Below, in pieces: positions 6,699 through 13,796 of a stretch of DNA of 13,796 nt (the first letter of the stretch is position 1; every line of letters begins with the position of its first letter). A model generated the notes under the pieces. That model was not told the DNA's origin. It did not search any database and saw only the letters and a program-made list of their open reading frames with translations. The stretch comes from an uncultured Eubacteriales bacterium. Its GTDB lineage: Bacteria; Bacillota; Clostridia; Oscillospirales; CAG-272. The position numbers were made by a program, and so were the translations under genes. The stretch lies in assembly GCA_934526185.1 (NCBI GenBank), contig CAKTAA010000058.1, positions 1-13,796 of the forward strand. The letters are read 5' to 3'.

Positions 6699-7553
6699 TC
6701 ATATCTCCACAAAGCCCCGGAAAACCTCCTTCGCTTCTCCGCACATCATCACCGTTTCCTCGGTGTAAACAATTGACAAATCACCGCCGCGCAAATGAAC
6801 TGTAATTTCTTCTCCGGCGCTGCACAGGCCGTTTTTCACCGCCGCCGATACCGAGGCGCACGCCCCCGTTCCGCACGCCCAGGTTTCTCCGCTGCCGCGT
6901 TCCCAAACACGCATTTGCAGCACGTTTTCCGACACTTTTTTTACAAATTCTACGTTGACCTTTTCCGGAAAAATCGGTTCATTTTCAATTGAACTTCCGA
7001 TTCCCGAAACATCATAAAGTTCTAAATCTGTTTCTTTATCCAGAAACAGCACCGCATGCGGATTCCCCATCGAAACGCATGTGATTTTCCTTTTTTCACC
7101 GCCTACCGTCACTTCACGCGCAATAACAGCATCCCCCTCCAAGGCGACGGGAAGCGATTGCGGAAAAAAAGACGCGGGGCCCATATCTACACGGACTGCT
7201 TTGACCTCAGACGCCCCCTCGGGTACCAAAACCTCCAGCTTTTTGATGCCGGACAGTGTTTCAACCGTCATGTTTCTGCTGCGCACAATGCCGTTGTCAT
7301 AAACGTATTTGGCCACGCATCGGATGGCGTTGCCGCACATTTTGCCTTCGGAGCCATCAATATTAAACATTCGCATTCGGACATCTGCACAGTCAGACGG
7401 ACAAATCAAAACAATGCCGTCTCCGCCGATGCCGAAATGCCGGTCGGAAAGTGTGACGGCAGCCTTTTCCGGTAAATCGAAAGCTTCTTTCAGACAATCA
7501 AAATAAATATAATCGTTTCCACATCCATGCATTTTCACAAATGATCTTACCAT
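6699..7553 (-). CDS. dapF: diaminopimelate epimerase
   Basis: A 284-aa cofactor-independent racemase that turns LL- into meso-diaminopimelate, used for lysine and cell-wall cross-links. Both catalytic cysteines are present: C73 in KMCGNAIRC and C227 in WACGTGAC. FVKMHGCGNDY near the start, DRHFGIGGDG and GNPHAV complete the family pattern; the second half repeats the fold of the first. An ATG six codons further upstream (7571) exists, but it has no ribosome binding site and would lie only about 16 nt from the expected transcription start. The ATG at 7553 has GGGGG 6 nt upstream and places the first catalytic Cys at position 73 as in Haemophilus DapF, so I chose it. It is first gene of dapF-dapL. 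Confidence 0.95.
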   Translation of the reverse strand: MVRSFVKMHGCGNDYIYFDCLKEAFDLPEKAAVTLSDRHFGIGGDGIVLICPSDCADVRMRMFNIDGSEGKMCGNAIRCVAKYVYDNGIVRSRNMTVETLSGIKKLEVLVPEGASEVKAVRVDMGPASFFPQSLPVALEGDAVIAREVTVGGEKRKITCVSMGNPHAVLFLDKETDLELYDVSGIGSSIENEPIFPEKVNVEFVKKVSENVLQMRVWERGSGETWACGTGACASVSAAVKNGLCSAGEEITVHLRGGDLSIVYTEETVMMCGEAKEVFRGFVEI

Positions 7554-7593
7554 ATGCTGCCCCCGTTCCATTATAGATAACTAACCTAAAAAA

Positions 7594-7622
7594 AGTATAC
7601 CACAGCCGTAAAAAAATGTAAA
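7594..7622 (-). promoter_or_regulatory. sigma-A promoter of dapF-dapL
   Basis: On the minus strand: -35 TTTACA (7622-7617), 17-nt spacer, -10 TATACT (7599-7594). Five of six bases match consensus in each box. The start would fall near 7587, about 34 nt before the chosen dapF start. I see no lysine-riboswitch-sized leader. Confidence 0.7.
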
Positions 7623-7711
7623 GAGACATATATACAGTATGATTTACAATTTTCAAGATGAAATGAAAATAAAATATGGCAATTTGATATGCGTCCTAAA
7701 ATGATTCACAG

Positions 7712-7748
7712 AAAAAGGGCGTTCTGTTTGGTACAGAATGCCCTTTTT
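7712..7748 (-). terminator. intrinsic terminator after clpB
   Basis: A 15-bp stem with one G-T pair (left arm AAAAAGGGCGTTCTG, right arm CAGAATGCCCTTTTT) and a 7-nt loop, with T runs on both strands. It begins 21 nt past the clpB stop codon and separates clpB from the dapF promoter. Confidence 0.85.
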
Positions 7749-7769
7749 CATCCGCCAGTGTGAACTGCT

Positions 7770-10373
7770 TTATCCTTTAGAGGCTGATGCCGTCAGTACG
7801 CCGTTTTGCATATCCACCGTAAGCAAGGTCTCGGGTTCCAAATCCTCTCCTATCATTTTTCTGGCCAGAAGCGTTTCTACGCGCGACTGAAGGAAGCGCT
7901 TCAAAGGCCGTGCGCCGTATACCGGATCGTACCCCTGTTCAATGATATAATCTTTCGCGGCTTTTGTCACATTGATATGAAGCTGTCTTTCTGTCAGCCG
8001 TTTTTCCAGATCTGCTATCAGCAAATCCACAATACCGTAAATATTTTCTCTGGTCAGCGGTTTATAGAAAACAATCTCATCCAAGCGGTTGAGAAATTCC
8101 GGGCGGAAGCTGCGTTTGAGCAGCAGCGATACACTTTCGCGCGCCTGCGCACTGATTTCTCCGCTGTTTTCAATCCCGTCCAGTATGATGTCAGAGCCTA
8201 AATTTGAAGTCATAATGATAATGGTGTTTTTGAAGTCAACAGTTCGTCCCTGACTGTCTGTGATTCTGCCGTCATCCAGTACCTGCAGGAGCACATTGAA
8301 AACATCCGGGTGCGCTTTTTCCACTTCGTCAAACAGGACAACCGCATACGGTTTTCTTCTCACAGCCTCCGTTAACTGTCCTCCCTCGTCGTAGCCGATA
8401 TATCCGGGAGGTGCTCCTATCAGACGCGACACCGAATACTTTTCCATGTATTCACTCATGTCGATCCGCACCATATTGTGCTCGTCGTCAAACAACGCCT
8501 GAGCCAGCGCCTTTGCCAGCTCTGTTTTACCGACGCCCGTCGGTCCCAAAAACAGGAAGGAACCTATCGGCCTCTTGGGATCCTGAATACCGGCGCGGGA
8601 ACGAAGTATCGCATCACATACCTTCTCCACAGCTTCGTCCTGTCCGATGACACGGCCGTGCAGCGTATCGTCCAAATGGAGCAGCTTCTCTCTCTCCCCT
8701 TCCATGAGTTTGGATACCGGAATGCCCGTCCATCTCGCTACAATCCGTGCGATTTCCTCCTCGGTTACGCGATCGCGCAGCAGTGTATTTTTACTCTTGT
8801 CCGCTTGCTCCTCCTGCTCCGCCAGCTCCTTTTGAAGCTGCGGCAGTCTTCCGTATTTCAGCTCTGCTGCGCGGCCCAGATCATACTCATTCTGAGCACG
8901 TTCGATCTGTGCGTTTGTTTGTTCAATTTCTTCTCGGAGTTTCTGTACCTTTTCGATCGACTGCTTTTCGTTTTCCCACTTTGCTTTCATAGAGGTAAAA
9001 CGATCGCGGTCGTTCGCCAGCTCCTCTTGAATCTGATGCAGATGCTCCTCTGACAGCTTATCCTTTTCCTTTTTCAGTGCTGCCTCTTCGATTTCCAACT
9101 GCATGATTTTGTGCGAAATTTCATCCATTTCCGTCGGCATGCTGTCAATTTCAGTTTTGATAAGCGCACATGCTTCGTCTACAAGGTCAATAGCCTTGTC
9201 CGGCAAAAATCGATCGGAGATATACCTGTTGGACAGCATTGCCGCAGCGATCAGAGCCTGGTCCTGAATTTTTACGCCGTGATATACTTCATAACGCTCC
9301 TTCAGGCCCCGAAGAATCGATATGGTATCCTCTACTGTCGGTTCATCTACCATAACCGGCTGGAAACGCCGTTCCAACGCCGCATCCTTTTCGATATACT
9401 GTCGGTATTCATTCAGCGTTGTCGCTCCGATACAGTGCAGCTCACCACGCGCAAGCATAGGCTTCAGCAGGTTGCCTGCATCCATTGCGCCGTCGCTTTT
9501 TCCGGCGCCGACTATGGTGTGAAGCTCATCAATAAAGAGAATGATATTTCCGTCGCTTTCCTTGACCTCATTCAAAACAGCCTTCAGCCGCTCTTCAAAC
9601 TCGCCGCGGAATTTAGCGCCGGCAATCAGCGCACCCATATCCAATGAAAACAACTTCCTGTTTTTCAGGTTGTCCGGTACATCTCCTCGGACAATCCGAA
9701 GCGCCAAACCTTCGGCAATTGCGGTTTTTCCGACTCCTGGCTCACCTATCAGACAAGGGTTGTTCTTCGTTTTCCGTGACAGAATTCTGATAACATTTCG
9801 AATCTCGTCATCCCGGCCGATAACGGGATCCAATTTCTGCTGACGTGCCAGCTCTACAAGATCCTGTCCGTATTTGTTCAGTACATCATAGGTTCCCTCC
9901 GGATTGTCTGTCGTCACGTGCTGATTTCCTCTCACCAGCTTCAATGCTTTCTGAAAGCTTTCCTTTGTGACACCTGCGTCCGTTAAAATCCGCTTGACAT
10001 TCTCCTGGGGCTTTTGCAGAAGTCCAAGCATGATATGTTCAACAGAAACAAAATCATCCTTCATTTTTTCAGACTGATGCTCCGCCTCCGTCAGTGCCTG
10101 CTCGACGTCACGCGATATATAGATTTTATCCGGTTCCATTCCGCCTCCGCTTACTTTCGGCAGACGGTCAATTGCCTGACGGAGAGCTGCGGCAATAGCC
10201 TCTGGTGAAGCGCCGGCCTTGCGGAACAGTTCCGCTATCAGGCCGTTTTGCTGCTCTGTCAGTGCCAACAGCAGATGCTCCTGCCCCATTTGCTGGTTGC
10301 CGTTCGCTACAGTTGCACTTTGTGCAGCCTGAACGGCTTCAATGCTTTTTTGTGTAAATTTCTGTAGATTCAT
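7770..10373 (-). CDS. clpB: ATP-dependent disaggregase ClpB
   Basis: An 867-aa Hsp100 chaperone: a hexameric AAA+ ring that works with DnaK to pull proteins out of aggregates. Domains in order: Clp N domain (1-150); first AAA+ ring with Walker A GEPGVGKTA (210-218), Walker B IILFIDEL (277-284) and the arginine-finger region; a coiled-coil middle domain (about 410-530, charged heptads), which separates ClpB from ClpC/ClpA; second AAA+ ring with Walker A GPTGVGKTEL (610-619), pore loop GYIGYDEGG (657-665) and Walker B VVLFDEVEKAH; and the C-terminal domain. Full length. GGGAAGG precedes the start ATG, and a 6-bp hairpin (10386-10401) lies just upstream. No CIRCE (HrcA) element or CtsR tandem box is visible. 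It follows the RHH gene by 81 bp, so co-transcription is likely. Confidence 0.98.
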   Translation of the reverse strand: MNLQKFTQKSIEAVQAAQSATVANGNQQMGQEHLLLALTEQQNGLIAELFRKAGASPEAIAAALRQAIDRLPKVSGGGMEPDKIYISRDVEQALTEAEHQSEKMKDDFVSVEHIMLGLLQKPQENVKRILTDAGVTKESFQKALKLVRGNQHVTTDNPEGTYDVLNKYGQDLVELARQQKLDPVIGRDDEIRNVIRILSRKTKNNPCLIGEPGVGKTAIAEGLALRIVRGDVPDNLKNRKLFSLDMGALIAGAKFRGEFEERLKAVLNEVKESDGNIILFIDELHTIVGAGKSDGAMDAGNLLKPMLARGELHCIGATTLNEYRQYIEKDAALERRFQPVMVDEPTVEDTISILRGLKERYEVYHGVKIQDQALIAAAMLSNRYISDRFLPDKAIDLVDEACALIKTEIDSMPTEMDEISHKIMQLEIEEAALKKEKDKLSEEHLHQIQEELANDRDRFTSMKAKWENEKQSIEKVQKLREEIEQTNAQIERAQNEYDLGRAAELKYGRLPQLQKELAEQEEQADKSKNTLLRDRVTEEEIARIVARWTGIPVSKLMEGEREKLLHLDDTLHGRVIGQDEAVEKVCDAILRSRAGIQDPKRPIGSFLFLGPTGVGKTELAKALAQALFDDEHNMVRIDMSEYMEKYSVSRLIGAPPGYIGYDEGGQLTEAVRRKPYAVVLFDEVEKAHPDVFNVLLQVLDDGRITDSQGRTVDFKNTIIIMTSNLGSDIILDGIENSGEISAQARESVSLLLKRSFRPEFLNRLDEIVFYKPLTRENIYGIVDLLIADLEKRLTERQLHINVTKAAKDYIIEQGYDPVYGARPLKRFLQSRVETLLARKMIGEDLEPETLLTVDMQNGVLTASASKG

Positions 10374-10454
10374 ATAGCCTTCCCGCCCCTTGACAAAGGG
10401 GTTAATCCTTTCTTTTTCATTTTCATTCTATGTGCCTGTTCTCTTATTTTGCCG

Positions 10455-11111
10455 CTATACCGGATTCTCACAGCAGCCAATATATTCTCTATAAATGCGT
10501 TCCGTTTCGGCGGCTGCCAAGCCCGGATCGTTGAGTTGATAGAAAAACGCTTTCATTGCGGAATCAAAAGCGCTGATATAAGAGGATATCGCCTCTGCCA
10601 GCAGTACCGAAGCATTTTCCGTCTCTTCACGCGGCAATTGTATGTTCAACTTTTTTATAAATTTTCCGTCTTCCAGCATACTTTCCGCCTCCGGACGGTA
10701 ACTGTGTTCTATTTTCAGCCAAAGCTTAAAAAATTGCAGAACATAAAGTCCGAGCGTACTGTTTTGTGTGCGCAGAGAAACACGAATCTCTCCGGCGGCC
10801 GGAGTTGTCTGCCTATACAGTTCAACGCTGTATCGAACGGTCGGATTGTACTTGAACGCCAAAGCCGAACGCATTTGAAGAACCGAATCCGAAGGCTGAG
10901 CCAATATTTGGAAAACATCCCCCTGCGACATGAGTAATTCAAGCTGTCGGAAGATCTGCTGCATTCGTTTTTCAGGCGTTACATAAGAGACATATTCCGC
11001 AAGTATCTGATTTATCATATTGGAACGATTGGTATTCATGGAATGTGCCAGCCGGTCAATGGCTGCAACAACGTTTTCTGACAGAATAAGTGAATATAAA
11101 TTTTTTTGCAT
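10455..11111 (-). CDS. ribbon-helix-helix domain protein of unknown function
   Basis: A 218-aa protein I do not recognise as a named family. Residues 1-45 (strand YSLILSENV, helix VAAIDRLAHSMN, turn TNRSNMINQILAEYV) have the CopG/Arc-type RHH pattern used for DNA binding as a dimer. The remaining 170 residues look mixed alpha/beta with no catalytic motif I can identify; there is no signal peptide or membrane segment. The start ATG follows GAGAGGA about 10 nt upstream. A strong promoter (11282-11310) drives it, with a leader near 165 nt in which I see no convincing structure. It ends in TAG, with a second in-frame TAG eight codons on. It precedes clpB by 81 bp on the same strand without a terminator. 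It could be a local regulator, possibly of its own promoter or of clpB; this is inference from domain and position. Confidence 0.85.
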   Translation of the reverse strand: MQKNLYSLILSENVVAAIDRLAHSMNTNRSNMINQILAEYVSYVTPEKRMQQIFRQLELLMSQGDVFQILAQPSDSVLQMRSALAFKYNPTVRYSVELYRQTTPAAGEIRVSLRTQNSTLGLYVLQFFKLWLKIEHSYRPEAESMLEDGKFIKKLNIQLPREETENASVLLAEAISSYISAFDSAMKAFFYQLNDPGLAAAETERIYREYIGCCENPV

Positions 11112-11281
11112 TTTTAACCGTCCTCTCTACGCTTTGTTATAAAAAATACAGAGTTCAATACCTATGCTTGTAATGACGAAAAGTTACTATTGAAATTATG
11201 CCGTCTTCATCATTATTTATTCTAAAATATGTTGCAGAACCTGTCTCCTAACCATCTATGCCTTTTTTAATAGCTGAGTTT

Positions 11282-11310
11282 ATTGTATCATATATTATAT
11301 AACTTGTCAA
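11282..11310 (-). promoter_or_regulatory. strong sigma-A promoter of the RHH gene and probably clpB
   Basis: On the minus strand: consensus -35 TTGACA (11310-11305), 17-nt spacer, -10 TACAAT (11287-11282). The expected start near 11275 leaves a leader of about 165 nt. It diverges from the array promoter 11372-11400. Confidence 0.8.
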
Positions 11311-11334
11311 TACATTTATATAATTTTTATATAA
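11295..11334. promoter_or_regulatory. three helically phased TTATATAA palindromes, candidate operator
   Basis: Exact 8-bp palindromes TTATATAA occur at 11295-11302, 11316-11323 and 11327-11334. Their centres are 21 and 11 bp apart, close to two and one helical turns. The first lies between the -35 and -10 of the RHH promoter; the others lie just upstream of the -35. RHH repressors often bind short phased palindromes over their own promoter. The region is very AT-rich, so chance is a real alternative. Confidence 0.35.
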
Positions 11335-11371
11335 AGTTTTTTATTACATAATTGCTCAGGTGCAAGACCGC

Positions 11372-11400
11372 TTGCCACTTTTCAGAAAATATGCTATAAT
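11372..11400 (+). promoter_or_regulatory. sigma-A promoter with extended -10, driving the 94-bp array
   Basis: Plus strand: -35 TTGCCA (11372-11377), 17-nt spacer, TGC extension, -10 TATAAT (11395-11400). Transcription should begin around 11405-11408, the first bases of repeat unit 1. Hexamers, spacer length and the 3-nt gap to CATGG equal those of the promoter at 93-121. Confidence 0.75.
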
Positions 11401-11403
11401 GTG

Positions 11404-11779
11404 CATGGCGTTTATACTCATCGTCTGACAACCACTGTCTGCCATGCACCGCAGTTTCAGTTTTCTGAAACTGCCGAGGCTTCCGTCGGATAATATTCAT
11501 GGCGTTTATACTCATCGTCTGACAACCACTGTCTGCCATGCACCGCAGTTTCAGCTTTCTGAAACTGCCGAGGCTTCCGTCGGATAATATTCATGGCGTT
11601 CATACCCATCGTCTGACAACCACTGTCTGCCATGCACCGCAGTTTCAGTTTTCTGAAACTGCCGAGGCTTCCGTCGGATAATATTCATGGCGTTTATACT
11701 CATCGTCTGACAACTACTGTCTGCCATGCACCGCAGTTTCAGCTTTCTGAAACTGCCGAGGCTTCCGTCGGATGATCGT
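11404..11779. repeat. four tandem 94-bp direct repeats
   Basis: Units start at 11404, 11498, 11592 and 11686, each exactly 94 bp from the previous one. Differences are few: the loop base at the start of TTTT/CTTT alternates T, C, T, C over units 1-4; unit 3 has two T-to-C changes near its start; unit 4 has one C-to-T change and a different last stretch (GGATGATCG instead of GGATAATATT). Since 94 is not divisible by 3, the array is not a protein repeat. There are no unique spacers, so it is not CRISPR. A degraded fifth start (CGTGGCG at 11777-11783) may follow. Confidence 0.95.
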
Positions 11780-11791
11780 GGCGATCATTTT
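11771..11791 (+). terminator. weak hairpin after the array, possible terminator or attenuator before dxs
   Basis: GATGATCG and CGATCATT pair (8 bp including one G-T) around a TGG loop, followed only by TTC after the stem. The T run is short, so termination would be partial at best. It sits between the array and the dxs ribosome binding site. Confidence 0.3.
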
Positions 11792-11862
11792 CATCCTCAT
11801 TAGAAATAGTATTACTGAAATCGGATTCTTACAAATGTTGAATGAAGGGAATGGTTTTCATT

Positions 11863-13773
11863 ATGGATTCCCTGCTGGAATATATACAATCTCCGGCAGA
11901 TGTCAAACGTCTGCCGGAGGAGCAGATTCCGCTGCTGCTTGACGAACTGCGGGATTTCCTTATCCGCAGTGTGACGGAGACCGGCGGGCATCTTGCTTCC
12001 AATCTCGGCGTTGTGGAGCTGTCTGTTGCGCTTCACCGTGTTTTTGATTCGCCGGTAGACAAAATTATTTGGGACGTCGGCCATCAGTGCTATGTCCATA
12101 AAATTTTGACAGGAAGACGCGAATGCTTTTCGACATTGAGACAAAACGGAGGCCTTTCGGGATTTACCAAACGTTCGGAAAGTCCGCATGATCCTTTCGG
12201 CGCGGGGCACAGCAGCACCTCTGTTTCCGCAGCGCTCGGAATTGCCATGGCCAACCGAATGGCAGGCAATCCGTCGTATACGATTGCCGTTGTTGGAGAC
12301 GGCGCTTTTACCGGCGGTTTGATTCATGAAGCACTTAACAACTGTGAAAAAGATTTGCGTCTGATCATCATTCTTAACGAAAATGAAATGTCGATTTCAC
12401 CCAATACAGGATCATTTGCAGACCATCTGGCAAAAATCCGTACCAACGAGAAGTATTTCGGCGCAAAGAGAATCGCGGTTGAAACCCTCCGGCGTATCCC
12501 TTTAATCGGAAGGCCCGCTCTTCGGGGCCTTAAAGCTGTCAAAGCAGCGGCCAAGCATTTAATTTACCATGACAATTATTTTGAAAGCATGGGACTTTAT
12601 TATCTCGGACCGGCCGACGGAAACGATTATACACGACTGGAGCGGCTTCTCAAGGAAGCAAAGGCAGCGGGCGAAAGCGTTGTACTGCATATCAGGACGA
12701 AAAAGGGAAAGGGCTACGAGCCTGCCGAACAAAATCCTGACCTTTACCACGCAATTCCGCCGCGTCTGTTCCAAGCCGGGACGCCTCCGGCAGCGGTACT
12801 GCAAAAAGAGTCATACTCTTCATTTTTCGGAAAGACACTTGCGGAATACATGTCAGGCGACCGCAGTATATGTGCGGTCACCGCGGCTATGTCGGACGGC
12901 ACAGGAATGAGCGATATTGCGAAGCAATACCCAGACCGCTTTTTCGATGTCGGCATTGCCGAAGGCCATGCGATGACATTCTGCGCCGGGCTTGCTGTCA
13001 GCGGCATGCGTCCTGTTTTCGCCGTATATTCCTCCTTTCTTCAACGGGCCTATGATAATCTTCTGCACGACGCTGCCCTGCAGAAGCTGCCTATTGTTAT
13101 CTGTATCGATCGTGCGGGCTTGAACGCTTGCGACGGTCCCACGCACCACGGGATTTTTGATGTCGCCTTTCTCTCTCATATACCTAATGTTAAAATATTG
13201 GCACCGCTTTCCTACCAATCTCTTCAAAATGCTATGAAAGAAGCTATTTCCGACTCTTTTGCCGGTGTAACTGCCATACGGTATCCCAAAGGAGGAGAAC
13301 TCTCCCTCATTCGGCAAGCATTTTTCGATAATAATCCGCCGCATTCCATTGCAAAACCTGATTTTCCTTCTGATAAAGCACCGGAGTATCTGATCCTAAC
13401 TTACGGCAATATAGCAGAGGAGGCGCTAAAGGCAGAGGAACTGCTGAAGAAGGCAGGCGTATCAGCCGGAACCGTTTTGCTTGAAATGCTCAAACCGTAT
13501 CAGACGGCAGCAGAGGCTGTTCTCCCCTTCCTTTCCGCAGCGGTCAAACATGTTTTATTTCTGGAAGAGGGGGTGCGCAGCGGAGGCGCCGGGATGAACC
13601 TCATAGAATGTCTGAGACATATGCCCCAATTCACGCATATTACCTTTCACCTGCTTGCTATTGATGACTCCTTCGCCTTTTCACAATCGGGAAAATCCAT
13701 CTATGAAAGCTGCGGCATTTCTGCGGCAGATGTTTTCCGCGAGTTTTTGGGTATTTCTGAACGAAATACATAA
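11863..13773 (+). CDS. dxs: 1-deoxy-D-xylulose-5-phosphate synthase
   Basis: A 636-aa thiamine-diphosphate enzyme joining pyruvate and glyceraldehyde-3-phosphate, the first step of the MEP isoprenoid pathway. Residues: DVGHQCYVHK (71-80) and GAGHSSTS (113-120) in the first domain; ThDP/Mg motif GDGAFTGG (145-152) with NENEMSISPNTG (172-182); catalytic glutamate E367 in DVGIAEGHA (362-370); DRAGLNACDGPTHHG (416-430); transketolase C-terminal domain with EEGVRSGGAG. In the glutamate motif a Gly replaces the commoner Gln (AEQHA). ATGs at 11842 and 11851 are also in frame but lack a usable ribosome binding site; AAGGGAATGG about 10 nt before 11863 favours this start. It is the only plus-strand gene, directly downstream of the array; I see no other clear promoter. 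The last 23 bp of the window after it hold nothing I can call. Confidence 0.96.
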   Translation: MDSLLEYIQSPADVKRLPEEQIPLLLDELRDFLIRSVTETGGHLASNLGVVELSVALHRVFDSPVDKIIWDVGHQCYVHKILTGRRECFSTLRQNGGLSGFTKRSESPHDPFGAGHSSTSVSAALGIAMANRMAGNPSYTIAVVGDGAFTGGLIHEALNNCEKDLRLIIILNENEMSISPNTGSFADHLAKIRTNEKYFGAKRIAVETLRRIPLIGRPALRGLKAVKAAAKHLIYHDNYFESMGLYYLGPADGNDYTRLERLLKEAKAAGESVVLHIRTKKGKGYEPAEQNPDLYHAIPPRLFQAGTPPAAVLQKESYSSFFGKTLAEYMSGDRSICAVTAAMSDGTGMSDIAKQYPDRFFDVGIAEGHAMTFCAGLAVSGMRPVFAVYSSFLQRAYDNLLHDAALQKLPIVICIDRAGLNACDGPTHHGIFDVAFLSHIPNVKILAPLSYQSLQNAMKEAISDSFAGVTAIRYPKGGELSLIRQAFFDNNPPHSIAKPDFPSDKAPEYLILTYGNIAEEALKAEELLKKAGVSAGTVLLEMLKPYQTAAEAVLPFLSAAVKHVLFLEEGVRSGGAGMNLIECLRHMPQFTHITFHLLAIDDSFAFSQSGKSIYESCGISAADVFREFLGISERNT

Positions 13774-13796
13774 AACAAAGCCACAGGGGCCATAAT

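Larger units (their letters stand above)
11404..11791 (+). ncRNA. candidate multi-unit structured RNA transcribed from the array
   Basis: Seen in every unit: CATGGC pairs with GCCATG (7 bp in unit 1, where GCATGGC meets GCCATGC), enclosing a short GACA/TGTC hairpin; then GCAGTTTCAG and CTGAAACTGC form a 10-bp stem with a 4-nt loop; then CCGA and TCGG can pair. All unit-to-unit differences before the terminal junction fall outside these stems. The promoter directly before unit 1 sets the strand. The locus at 1-89 shows the same design. A weak hairpin at 11771-11789 may end the transcript; otherwise it reads on into dxs and would be part of its leader. Family and function unknown. Confidence 0.5.

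Noticed and set aside
10386..10401. Heat-shock operator before clpB
   Set aside because: It is a 6-bp hairpin (CCCCTT/AAGGGG) that fits neither the CIRCE nor the CtsR consensus; at most a weak RNA hairpin near the ribosome binding site.
11327..11539. 70-aa minus-strand ORF across the array
   Set aside because: It is translated repeat DNA; the 94-bp period shifts frame each unit and there is no ribosome binding site.
11404..11779. CRISPR array
   Set aside because: The 94-bp units abut with no unique spacers and no cas genes are present.
11404..11779. Self-cleaving ribozyme repeats (hammerhead-like CTGA...GAAA elements)
   Set aside because: CTGACAA lacks the required G of the CUGANGA core, and the GAAA-like CTGAAAC is inside a stable hairpin arm.

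Overview
The window looks like chromosomal DNA of an anaerobic Gram-positive bacterium of the class Clostridia (Bacillota). The evidence is DapL (LL-diaminopimelate aminotransferase) next to DapF, a YlmC/YmxH-family PRC-barrel protein typical of spore-forming Firmicutes, strong AGGAGG-type ribosome binding sites, sigma-A promoters with TGn-extended -10 boxes, and AT-rich spacers around coding DNA of moderate GC. This placement is an inference from gene content, not from a marker-gene match.

Layout: every protein gene except the last lies on the minus strand. Read in transcription order from the right, these are: a ribbon-helix-helix (RHH) protein of unknown role (10455-11111) followed by clpB (7770-10373) and a terminator; dapF and dapL (7553-5432), with their own promoter and terminator; a ylmC/ymxH-like gene (5131-4823); rpsB and tsf (4535-2734), with a strong promoter, a structured leader and a terminator; then a secreted PIG-L-type deacetylase (2438-1356) whose reading frame continues past an in-frame TAG into a stalk and membrane anchor (to 924); and an AlkD-like DNA glycosylase (873-157). 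On the plus strand dxs (11863-13773) starts the MEP isoprenoid pathway. The housekeeping content covers isoprenoid precursors, lysine/diaminopimelate synthesis, protein disaggregation, translation and base repair.

The most unusual content is non-coding. Between the divergent RHH gene and dxs lie four nearly identical tandem 94-bp units (11404-11779). They sit directly behind a strong plus-strand promoter (TTGCCA, 17 nt, TATAAT). The first 100 bases of the window, on the minus strand, hold a diverged relative: the same promoter hexamers and spacing, the same 3-nt gap to CATGG, then exactly 31 variable nucleotides, then a 19-nt block matching the array at 17 positions. I read this as a family of small structured RNAs, one locus single and one amplified in tandem. 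I do not recognise the family. Further points are the in-frame TAG in the PIG-L gene, evenly phased TTATATAA palindromes over the RHH promoter, and nested palindromes around the rpsB transcription start.
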